From the NCBI RefSeq assembly GCF_003086295.3, contig NC_092048.1, positions 66,816,841 to 66,880,840 of the forward strand: 64,000 bases of DNA. Reading direction: 5' to 3'. A model generated the notes under the pieces. It was not told the DNA's origin. It made no database searches and saw nothing but the letters and a program-made list of their open reading frames with translations. This document shows, piece by piece, positions 1 through 9,569 of this stretch. The position numbers and the translations under genes were made by a program. Source of the stretch: Arachis hypogaea (taxonomy: Eukaryota > Streptophyta > Magnoliopsida > Fabales > Fabaceae). Numbering within the stretch: position 1 is the stretch's first letter; the number at the start of each line of letters is the position of its first letter.

Positions 1-882
1 ATAAGAGTTCATGAAATCCTTGCAAAAGACATTCAAAAGCTGGCTGAGAAGAATTCGGCCGGATCTTGGTTGTACTATCCGAGTACCATTTGGAGGTTGT
101 GTGCAAAGGCTAAAGTTCCAATGGAAGAGGAGAATCCAATGTGGTTAAGCCAAGGCATGCCCATAACCATTGAACGAATGACGATGCCCCTTGAAGCACA
201 TCAAGGCCGAAGACCACATGGAAGAAGGGAAAGAGAAGAACCAATGGAAGAAAATGAGCCACACATAGAAGAAGAGCCACAAGAGGAGGAGGAACAGCCA
301 CACTTTTTCCCACATGGCAATATGGATATGACTCAAATGTAAGAAGCAATAGGAAGATTGTCACAACAGTACATGAGAATTCAAGAAAGGCAAGAGGAAT
401 ACCATTCACTGTACATGAAAAACCAACAAGCACAAGAAGAAAGGGAGCTAAGAATAATGAACAAACAAAGTGAATTAGAGTCAAGATTCCTTGTGATGCA
501 AGAAGAACATGCTTTTCAATCTCATGAATCTTTTGGGAAGTTGGAACAAATGCAAGCTGATAATTTGAGGGCTCTCAAAGAGTTCACAACACTCCAAGAT
601 GCAAGGTATGAAGTACAAGCCGATTACAACATCAATAGCCAAATCAAACTAAACTATATTGGAGAACATTTGCACAACATAGATCCGGCTTTCCCAACTT
701 TTGATGAATTCTTCAAAAAGAGAAGTGAGGTAGAAGTAAGCAATGCCATGAGGCTTGAAGATAGAGTGGAGGAGGCTATGAATAAGGCTGGCTTTTGGCG
801 AGGTCAACAGGCAACAAACACGGATGGTGGGAACACTAGCAGCCAAGTGTATGAAAGGAGAAAGAAAAAGCATGACAAATGA
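1..882 (+). pseudogene. Gag-like / putative plant transposon protein, 3' part, with in-frame stop
   Basis: One reading frame (frame 1) is open from the first base to a TAA at 340-342 and continues in the same frame, with matching character, to a TGA at 880-882. It is therefore one coding region broken by a single nonsense codon; its true start lies upstream of the window. The first part contains LYYPSTIWRLCAKAKVP from codon 24, resembling the C-terminal part of the 'putative plant transposon protein' domain of legume Ty3/gypsy-like elements (recognised by eye, not searched). A strongly acidic stretch (EEEPQEEEEQ, around codon 90) follows. After the stop there is a Q/E-rich, probably coiled-coil region (codons ~120-200) and a basic tail ending ERRKKKHDK. 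I see no CCHC zinc knuckle and no protease motif. The likely role is a structural Gag-like protein, now probably inactive in this copy. The TAA is one base from CAA, but a sequencing error cannot be excluded. Confidence 0.72.
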
Positions 883-1909
883 AAGGTGGACTTGCTCCTT
901 GTTCATCACTACAAAAAAAAAAGCATGCATTCTATCTGTTCTAAGTTGTCTTTGCATCTTTAAGTAGTTCTTTTTAATTAAAAGTCTTTGCATTATGTTT
1001 GTTTCTTTTAAAATAAGTAGGCTAGTTTATGTGTGTGCTTGTGTGTTTACTTTCACTTGACAAGAAGCATGTTTTGTCCCCTGCATCTTTAAGTTCAATA
1101 AAAGAAATGTTTGAATGTGAAGCAAGATAGTCTCTGTTAGATAGAAGTAGAATAAAAGTAAATGGTGGTATGTGTGTGGTTATATAATAGCTCACTTTTA
1201 GTGAATAAAGAGCTAGGATATCTCATTCTAAGTAAAGAGTGGCCTACTGTCTATGAATCTCAATTAAATAAAAAAATTCCTTGGTTAGAAAGAAAAACAA
1301 AAAGAAAGAAAGAAAAGAGATAGCCAAAAAGTGGCAGAACAAAAGGAAACAAAAAGAAACAAAGCTGGACACCAATAGCTTGAACTTTAAAATATATGCC
1401 TGTGGTGTCTTTGTACTAGGATCTGCTTGGATTAGTAAGCTCTTAGGAGTGCATCAACACTCGGTGACTTGGGTTAACTAATCCGGGATCATCAGCTGAA
1501 AGTCCACTATCAAGAGCAACCTAACTACAAGGCATTTAGTAACCCAAAGAGGTGCTGGGCATCAATGTTTTAAGAAGGAATGTGAGCCAAGTGTCTATGG
1601 TGAATAATGTGTCAAGTATAAAGAAAATGGAAATGAACTTGCTACACATGACACTCAAATAGAGCTTATAAACAAAGTAATAGCCAAGGATAAAGGAATA
1701 ATGAGAGGTCATAGCAGTATGTTACTTGAAGCTTGAAGGAGACTTTCTAGGCCTAAGAGTCAATAAGAAGTGAGTATTTACATATCCACACAAAATCCCA
1801 TGAACTATCAATAATACTCTGCTAGCATGAACATCCTCTTCCATCTCATTCTTTCTTCTCAATAAATCTTTTCTTGCTTGGGGACAAGCAAGCTTTAAGT
1901 TTGGTGTTG
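883..1909 (+). other. Non-coding internal region of the retroelement between gag-like frame and 3' LTR
   Basis: About 1 kb of AT-rich sequence with stops in all frames. It holds a purine-rich run around 1287-1345 (repeated aaag/aaac motifs) and nothing resembling pol motifs. A 66-codon lysine-rich ORF at 1281-1481 is low-complexity and not credible as a gene. The region ends in the 'cttggggacaagcaagc' stretch (1877-1893) that precedes the LTR in many legume elements. Confidence 0.75.
1897..1909 (+). promoter_or_regulatory. Polypurine-tract-like plus-strand priming site
   Basis: The 13 bases aagtttggtgttg lie immediately before the LTR start TG at 1910, where the plus-strand primer of an LTR retrotransposon must be. 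They are G/T-rich rather than a pure purine run, which is seen in some plant Ty3/gypsy elements. The call rests on position, not on a perfect motif. Confidence 0.55.
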
Positions 1910-2306
1910 TGATGACAAGTCATCCTAGCCTATTTTAACTAGTCTTTTTCTTTTGTTTTCATTAGAATTATGCACTTTCTTGAGCTACAAGCAAGCCAAT
2001 TAGGTAGATTTTCATGTTTCCCTTGATTGAATCAACCATGTATGAATTCATGTTATTTCATGAGGTTTTATACTATAATTGTCACATATTATGAAAGAAT
2101 GAATATCTCATGATTTTAAGCATAGCTTTGATGTGTTTGGTTGATTAATGATAGGTGAAGAAAGCTTGGAGAAAGGTTGAAGCAAGAAGGAATAGCTAGG
2201 AGTAAAGAGAAGACAATGGAATAAGTGAAATTGAACCAGGAAGCAAAAAGCTGGACCTAAAGTTAGCCTCAAACTTTTGCACAAACTTTTGAGTGAAAAG
2301 TTAGCC

Positions 2307-2628
2307 CCAACGTTAGCCCCTAACTTTTGGGCTAACGTTGGAACTTGAAAATCACTCCCTGGGTACCAAAAGTTTGCGCCAACGTTAGCCCCTAACTTTG
2401 AGGCTAACGTTGGCACATGAAAATCACCCCTGGCACCAAAAGTTTGCGCCAACGTTAGCCCCTAACTTTGAGGCTAACGTTGGCATGAAGAAAACCTCCC
2501 TAGGCACCAAAGTTTGTGCCAACGTTAGCCCCTAACTTGGTGGCTAACGTTGGCACATGAAAATCACAAGGGGAGGAGCAAAAGTTTGCGCCAACGTTAG
2601 CCCCTAACTTGGTGGCTAACGTTGGCGC
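2307..2628 (+). repeat. Five tandem inverted-repeat (hairpin) units in LTR U3
   Basis: Five units start at 2307, 2378, 2448, 2518 and 2590, giving a period of about 71 bp. Four carry a perfect 13-bp stem gccaacgttagcc / ggctaacgttggc around an 11-base loop (cctaactttga or cctaacttggt). The unit at 2307 has a shifted version of the stem. In the last unit the stem extends to 15 bp (2588-2628). A sixth, decayed relative follows at about 2648-2696. The array lies upstream of the TATA box, so it could act as a repeated transcription-factor site or form RNA or DNA hairpins; function is not shown by sequence. Confidence 0.85.
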
Positions 2629-2910
2629 CACAAGTGCACAAGGTAAGGCCAACGTTGGGGCCAAGTTAGACCCCTAACTTTGGCACCAACGTTGGTATCA
2701 GCTGGATATGGGTGCTGATATGAAAGTTTGGGCAAAGTTAGCCCTAACTTTTGCTCAAACTTTTGGTCACTTTTGCAAACTCAACCCGGTTCAATTGGTT
2801 CGTTTTGGTTCCTCTTCAAACTCCAAGAGCAATCAACCAAGGCCTCTTTCAACCCAATTCCACCAAGAGCAAGGCCCAACTCAAGGCTTGAAGATCATTG
2901 GAAGAAAGTG

Positions 2911-2918
2911 TATAAATA
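2911..2918 (+). promoter_or_regulatory. TATA box of the LTR promoter (+ strand)
   Basis: TATAAATA, followed by 'ggatagaatttaagttc', is the only good TATA box in the mid-LTR. It is conserved at the equivalent place in the solo LTR (52837-52844 on the other strand). Transcription would start about 25-35 bp downstream, near 2945, and run right toward the gap and the satellite. Confidence 0.65.
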
Positions 2919-3797
2919 GGATAGAATTTAAGTTCTTCGGAGAGCTTTCCCTTTGAATTTTCATAATAGTTTTCGGAGAGCTTTGGATATTGAGTGATCT
3001 TTAATTCTTAGTCTTGGGAAAGGAGAATTCACTTCTCTTCCTCTTAGTTTTATTGCTTTCAATTTCAATTACAATTGTCTTGGATCTTGGGTTAAAGAAT
3101 TGAAGAAATTCTATTTCAATCTCATCCTTGGATCTCTCTGTTTATTTACTGCTTAATTGAATTTCAGTTTCGGTTAATTGTTCTTCATCTACTTTCTTGC
3201 AATTTACTTTTCCCTTGCAATTGTTCTTGTTGGATCAAGGAGATAGTGAGATCTAGACCTGGTTTTCTAGTCTCTGGACCCCTGAGATCTGAAATTCCAT
3301 TTACATTATGTTTTTGCTTTTCATGTTCATTTACTTGTTTTGCTTCAGATCCAATTCAACCCAAACACTCTTTTACTTTTCTGTTTGATGCAATTTACTT
3401 TTCCTTGTTTAAATTCTGCAAATCCAAGTCCCAATCCCCTTTACAATTCAAGTCATTTACATTTCTTGCACTTTAAGATTCCGCAATTTACATTTCTGGC
3501 ACTCTAAGTTTCTGCCATTTAATTTCTTGTTCTTTAAGATTCAGCAATTTATTTCCTGTTCTCTTTAATTTCATGTCAATTCCCAATTCTCTTTACTTTC
3601 AATGCAATTTAAATTCTGCAAATCACAAAATCACTCAACCAAATCTTGATTCGCTTGACTAAATTAACCACTAAGCTAAAATTGCTCAATCCTTCATTCT
3701 CTGTGGGATCAACCTCACTCCCGTGAGTTATTATTACTTGATGCGACCCGGTGCACTTGCCGGTTAGATTTGTGTTGTTTGAGAGAGATTCGTTCTC

Positions 3798-4797
3798 NNN
3801 NNNNNNNNNNNNNNNNNNNNNNNNNNNNNNNNNNNNNNNNNNNNNNNNNNNNNNNNNNNNNNNNNNNNNNNNNNNNNNNNNNNNNNNNNNNNNNNNNNNN
3901 NNNNNNNNNNNNNNNNNNNNNNNNNNNNNNNNNNNNNNNNNNNNNNNNNNNNNNNNNNNNNNNNNNNNNNNNNNNNNNNNNNNNNNNNNNNNNNNNNNNN
4001 NNNNNNNNNNNNNNNNNNNNNNNNNNNNNNNNNNNNNNNNNNNNNNNNNNNNNNNNNNNNNNNNNNNNNNNNNNNNNNNNNNNNNNNNNNNNNNNNNNNN
4101 NNNNNNNNNNNNNNNNNNNNNNNNNNNNNNNNNNNNNNNNNNNNNNNNNNNNNNNNNNNNNNNNNNNNNNNNNNNNNNNNNNNNNNNNNNNNNNNNNNNN
4201 NNNNNNNNNNNNNNNNNNNNNNNNNNNNNNNNNNNNNNNNNNNNNNNNNNNNNNNNNNNNNNNNNNNNNNNNNNNNNNNNNNNNNNNNNNNNNNNNNNNN
4301 NNNNNNNNNNNNNNNNNNNNNNNNNNNNNNNNNNNNNNNNNNNNNNNNNNNNNNNNNNNNNNNNNNNNNNNNNNNNNNNNNNNNNNNNNNNNNNNNNNNN
4401 NNNNNNNNNNNNNNNNNNNNNNNNNNNNNNNNNNNNNNNNNNNNNNNNNNNNNNNNNNNNNNNNNNNNNNNNNNNNNNNNNNNNNNNNNNNNNNNNNNNN
4501 NNNNNNNNNNNNNNNNNNNNNNNNNNNNNNNNNNNNNNNNNNNNNNNNNNNNNNNNNNNNNNNNNNNNNNNNNNNNNNNNNNNNNNNNNNNNNNNNNNNN
4601 NNNNNNNNNNNNNNNNNNNNNNNNNNNNNNNNNNNNNNNNNNNNNNNNNNNNNNNNNNNNNNNNNNNNNNNNNNNNNNNNNNNNNNNNNNNNNNNNNNNN
4701 NNNNNNNNNNNNNNNNNNNNNNNNNNNNNNNNNNNNNNNNNNNNNNNNNNNNNNNNNNNNNNNNNNNNNNNNNNNNNNNNNNNNNNNNNNNNNNNNN
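3798..4797. other. Assembly gap of exactly 1000 N
   Basis: The run of N is exactly 1000 bases, the usual placeholder for a gap of unknown size. Retroelement sequence ends on its left and satellite sequence begins with the first base on its right. The end of the LTR, any target-site duplication and the array edge are therefore not visible. ORFs spanning it are artefacts. Confidence 0.98.
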
Positions 4798-5159
4798 GGA
4801 GGACCTAGGCGAGCCGTAATGACTCATCTTCGCAGGCTCCTTCGGTTTTTTTTGGTTTTTTTTTTTTACGTTGTGCTTGCCCTCGTTCTTTAAATGACGC
4901 TATCCCCGAGGAGGACACCTAAAGGCGAGCCGTAATGGCCTCATCTTCGGCAGGCTCATCCGTTTTTTTTTTGGTTTTTTTCGGTTTTTTTTTTACGTTG
5001 TTCTGACCCTCGTTCTTTAAATGACGCTATCCCAAGGAGGACACCTAAAGGCGAGCCGTAATGGCCTCATCTTCGGCTGGCTCCTCCGTTTTTTTTTTCG
5101 TGTTTTTTTTTTTTAACGTTGTGCTTACCCTCGTTCTTTAAATGATGCTATCCTGAGGA

Positions 5160-5189
5160 GGACACCTAAAGGCGAGCGTAATGGCTCTC

Positions 5190-5221
<32 letters not shown>

Positions 5222-5275
5222 CCTCCTTAAAGGTTGAGAGACCGTACGATCGCCTCATCTTCAGCAGGCTCCTAT
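5160..5275 (+). repeat. Aberrant satellite monomer with 26-T run and rearranged core
   Basis: After 'ggcgagcgtaatggctctcttctc' comes a run of 26 T (5195-5220). It is followed by 'acctccttaaaggttgagag' and 'accgtacgatcgcctcatc' instead of the usual linker end, ttctttaaatgacgc and gaggagga words. It looks like two monomers joined with loss of the region between them, or a local consensus error next to the gap. The array is regular again from about 5240. Confidence 0.6.
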
Positions 5276-8200
5276 GTTTTTTTTTTTTCCGATTCTTTCC
5301 TTTTTTTATACGTTATGCTGACCCTCATTCTTTAAATGACGCTATCCCGAGGAGGATACCTTAAGGCGAGCCGTAATGGCCTCATCTTTGGCATGCTCAT
5401 CCGATTTTTTTTTGTTTTTTTTCCGGTTTTTTCTTTTACGTTGTTCTGACCATCGTTCTTTAAATGACGCTATCCCGAGGAGGACACCTAAAGGCGAGCC
5501 GTAATGGCCTCACTTCGGCTGGCTCCTCCATTTTTTTTCAGGGTTTTTTTTTTTAACGTTGTGCTGACCCTCGTTCTTTAAATGACGCTATCCTGAGGAG
5601 AACACCTAAAGGCGAGCCGTAGTCGCCTCATCTTCAGCGGGCTCCTCCATTTTTTCCGGTTTTTCCGTTTTTTTTACTTTTTGCTGACCCTCGTTGTTTA
5701 AGTGATGCTATCCCGAGGAGGACACCTAAAGGCGAGTCTTAATGGCCTCATCTTCGGCAGGGTCCTCCCGGTTTTTTTTTTTTTACGTTGTGCTGACCCT
5801 CGTTCTTTACATGACGCTATCTTGAGGGGGATACCTAAAGGAGAGCCGTAATGGCCTCATCTTCAGCAGGCTCCTCTTTTTTTCCTATTTTTTCCATTTT
5901 TTTTCTTACGTTTTGCTGACCCTCGTTCTTTAAGCGATGCTATCCCGAGGAGGACACCTAAAGGCGAGCCTTAATGGCCTCATCTTTGGCAGGCTCCTCC
6001 CGATTTTTTTTTACGTTGTGCTGACCCTCGTTCTTTAAATGACGCTAACCCGAGGAGGACACCTAAAGGCGAGCCGTAATGGCCTCATCTTCGCAGGCTC
6101 CTCCAGTTTTTTTTTTTTGTTTTTTTTTACATTGTGCTTGCCCTCGTTCATTAAATGACGCTATCCCGAGGAGGACACCTAAAGGCGAGCCGTAATGGCC
6201 TCATCTTCGGCAGGTTCCTCTGGTTTTATTTTCTCGGTTTTTTTCTGTTTTTTTTTTTACGTTGTTCTGACCCTCATTCTTTGATGGACGCTAACTTGAG
6301 GAGGACACCTAAAGGCGAGCCGTAATGGCCTCATCTTCGGCAGCCTACTCCATTTTTTTTTACGTTGTTCTGACCCTCGTTCCTTAAATGACGCTATCCC
6401 GAGGAGGACACCTAAAGGCGAGCCGTAATGGCCTCATCTTCGGCAGGCTCATCCGGTGTTTTTTTTGTTTTTTTTTTCCGGTTTTTTCTTTAACGTTGTT
6501 CTGACCCTCGTTCTTTAAATGACGCTATCCCGAGGAGGACACCTAAAGACGAGCCGTAATGGCCTCATCTTCGGCAGCCTCCTCCGGTTTTTTTTTACGT
6601 TGTTCTGACCCTCGTTCTTTAAATGACGCTATCCCGAGGAGGACACCTAAAGGTGAGCCGTAATGGCCTCATCTTCGGCTGGCTCCTCCATTTTTTTTTA
6701 GGGTTTTTTTTTTTTTTAAAGTTGTGCTGACCCTCGTTCTTTAAATGACGCTATCCTGAGGCGAACACCTAAAAGCGAGCCGTAATCGCCTCATCTTCAG
6801 CGGGCTCCTCCATTTTTTTTACTACGTTGTGCTGACCCTCGTTCATTAAATGATGCTATCGCGAGGAGGTCACCTAAAGGCGAGCCGTAATGGCCTCATC
6901 TTCGGCAGGCTCCTCCGTTTTTTTTTACGTTGTGCTGACCCTCGTTCTTTAAATGACGTCCCGAGGAGGACACCTAAAGGTGAGCCGTAATGGCCTCATC
7001 TTCGGCAGGCTCCTCCGTTTTTTTTTTACGTTGTGCTGACCCTCGTTCTTTACATGACGCTATCCCGAGGGGGATACCTAAAGGAGAGCCGTAATGGCCT
7101 CATCTTCAGCAGGCTCCTCTTTTTTTCCGATTTTTTCCGTTTTTTTTTTTTTTTTTTTTTTTTTGCTGATCCTCGTTGTTTAAGTGATGCTATCCCGAGG
7201 AGGACACCTAAAGGCGAGTCTTAATGGCCTCATCTTCGGCAGGCTCCTCCCGGTTTTTTTTTTTTTTTACGTTGTGCTGACACTCGTTCTTTAAATGACG
7301 CTATCTCGAGGAGGACACCAAAAGGCGAGCCGTGTTGACCTCATCTTCGGCAGGCTCCTCCGGTTTTTTTTTGTTATTTTTTTACGTTGTGCTTGCCTTC
7401 GTTCTTTAATGACGCTATCCCGAGGAGGACACCTAAAGGCGAGCCGTAATGGCCTCATCTTCGGCAACCTCCTCTGGTTTTTTTTTTAACTTGTTCTGAC
7501 CCTCGTTCTTTAAATGACGCTAACCCGAGGAGGACACCTAAAGGTGAGCCATAATGGCCTCATCTTCGGCAGGCTCATCCGGTTTTTTTTTGGTGTTTTT
7601 ATCCAGTTTTTTCTTTTACGTTGTTCTGACCCTCGTTCTTTAAATGACGCTATCCCGAGGAGGACACCTAAAGGTGAGCCGTAATCGCCTCATCTTCAGC
7701 AGGCTCCTATGTTTTTTTTTTCCGATTTTTTCCTTTTTTTTTATACGTTATGCTGACCCTCATTCTTTAAATGACGCTATCCCGAGGAGGATACCTTAAG
7801 GCGAGCCGTAATGAGCTCATCTTCGGCAGGCTCATCCGGTTTTTTTTTTGTTTTTTTTTCCAGTTTTTTCTTTTACGTTGTTCTGACCCTCGTTCTTTAA
7901 ATGACGCTATCCCGAGGAGGACACCTAAAGGCGAGCCGTAATGGCCTCATCTTCGGCTGGCTCCTCCGTTTTTTTTTTCAGGGTTTTTTTTTTTTAACGT
8001 TGTGCTGACCCTCGTTCTTTAAATGATGCTATCCTGAGGAGGACACCTAAAGGTGAGCCGTAATCGCCTTATCTTCAGCAGGCTCCTATGTTTTTTTTTT
8101 CCGATTTTTTCCTTTTTTTTATACGTTATGCTGACCCTCGTTCTTTAAATGACGCTATCCCGAGGAGGTTACCTTAGGGCGAGCCGTAATGGCCTCATCT

Positions 8201-9569
8201 TTGGCAGGCTCATCCGGTTTTTTTTTTGTTTTTTTTCCGGTTTTTTCTTTTACGTTGTTCTGACCCTCGTTCTTTAAATGACGCTATCCCGAGGAGGACA
8301 CCTAAAGGCGACCCGTAATGGCCTCATCTTCGGCTGGCTCCTCCATTTTTTTTTCAGGGTTCTTTTTTTAACGTTGTGCTGACCCTCGTTCTTTAAATGA
8401 CGCTATGCTGAGGAGAACACCTAAAGGCGAGCCGTAATCGCCTCATCTTCAGCGGGCTCCTCCATTTTTCTCCAGTTTTTCTGTTTTTTTTTACGTTTTG
8501 CTGACCCTCGTTGTTTAAGTGATGCTATCCCGAGGAGGACACCTAAAGGCGAGTCTTAATGGCCTCATCTTCAGCAGGCTCCTCTTTTTTTTTTCCGAGG
8601 AGGACAGCAAAAGGCGAGCTGTATTAACCTCATCTTCGGCAGGCTCCTCCGGTTTTTTTTTGCGTTGTGCTTGCCCTCGTTCTTTAATGACGCTATCCCG
8701 AGGAGGACACCTAAAGGCGAGCCGTAATGGACTCATCTTCGGCAGCCTCCTCTGGTTTTTTTTTAACTTGTTCTGACCCTCGATCTTTAAATGACGATAT
8801 CCCGAGGAGGACACCTAAAGGCGAGCCATAATGGCCTCATCTTCGGCAGGCTCATCCGGTTTTTTTTTGGTGTTTTTTTCCGGTTTTTTCTTTTACGTTG
8901 TTCTGACCCTCGTTCTTTAAATGACGCTATCTCGAGGAGGACACTTAAAGGTGAGCCGTAATCGCCTCATCTTCAGCAGGCTCCTATGTTTTTTTTTCCG
9001 ATTTTTTCCTTTTTTTTTATACGTTATGCTGACCCTCGTTCTTTAAATGACGCTATCCCGAGGAGGATACCTTAAGGCGAGCCGTAATGGCCTCATCTTC
9101 ATCAGGCTCATCCGGTTTTTTTTTGTTTCTTTTCCGGTTTTTTCTTTTACGTTGTTCTGACCCTCGTTCTTTAAATGACGCTATCCCGAGGAGGACACCT
9201 AAAGGCGAGCCGTAATGGCCTCATCTTCGGCTGGCTCCTCCATTTTTTTTTCAGGTTTTTTTTTAACGTTGTGCTGACCCTCGTTCTTTAAATGACGCTA
9301 TCCTGAGGAGAACACCTAAAGGCGAGCCGTAATCGCCTCATCTTCAGCGGGCTCCTCCATTTTTTTCCGGTTTTTCCATTTTTTTTACTACGTTGTGCTG
9401 ACCCTCGTTCATTAAATGACGCTATCTCGAGGAGGACACCTAAAGGCGAGCCGTAAAGGCCTCATCTTCGGCAGGCTCCTTCGATTTTTTTTACGTTGTG
9501 CTGACCCTCGTTCTTTACATGACGCTATCCCGAGGGGGATACCTAAAGGAGAGCCGTAATGGCCTCTTT

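Larger units (their letters stand above)
1..3797 (+). mobile_element. Non-autonomous LTR retrotransposon, 3' part (Ty3/gypsy-type by inference)
   Basis: This is the right-hand part of an LTR retrotransposon; its 5' LTR and the start of its coding region lie before the window. In order it has a gag-like frame (1-882), about 1 kb of AT-rich non-coding sequence (883-1909), a polypurine-like site, and an LTR starting TGATGACAAGTC at 1910. The LTR is identified by its match, in reverse orientation, to the complete solo LTR at 51981-53861. No protease, reverse transcriptase, RNase H or integrase reading frame lies between the gag-like frame and the LTR, so the element could not move without help from another. 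The internal 3' end with 'cttggggacaagcaagc' followed by 'aagtttggtgttg' is common in legume Athila/Tat-like Ty3/gypsy elements; that clade assignment is inference. The element is cut by the assembly gap about 35 bp before the expected LTR end. Confidence 0.88.
1910..3797 (+). repeat. 3' LTR, nearly complete, truncated by the assembly gap
   Basis: It starts with TGATGACAAGTCATCC, which matches the reverse complement of the right end of the solo LTR (53861 backwards). By eye the two remain highly similar along their whole length, including five hairpin units and the TATA box. The last visible part ('acttgccggttagatttgtg' then 'ttgtttgagagagatt') corresponds to the start of the solo LTR around 52,000-52,030, so roughly 35 bases including the terminal CA are lost in the N gap. 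Layout: U3 with the hairpin array (2307-2628), TATA box (2911-2918), then a long R/U5 with loose repeats of 'caatttac' and 'tttaagattc' words (3450-3620). Confidence 0.88.

Noticed and set aside
110..993. ORFs on the - strand opposite the gag-like frame
   Set aside because: Antisense shadows of the + strand frame, which has the coherent acidic and coiled-coil composition.
1281..1481. 66-codon lysine-rich ORF
   Set aside because: Arises from an A/G-rich run in the retroelement's non-coding internal region; no domain and no similarity in style to the gag-like frame.
2307..2628. Hairpins as transcription terminators
   Set aside because: They lie upstream of the LTR promoter and lack a following T run; bacterial-type terminators do not apply to a plant element.
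2708..2956. 82- and 63-codon ORFs in the 3' LTR
   Set aside because: They span the U3 promoter and TATA box; chance frames.
3715..4893. Three 350-380-codon ORFs on both strands
   Set aside because: They consist almost wholly of the N gap; X codons are not sequence.
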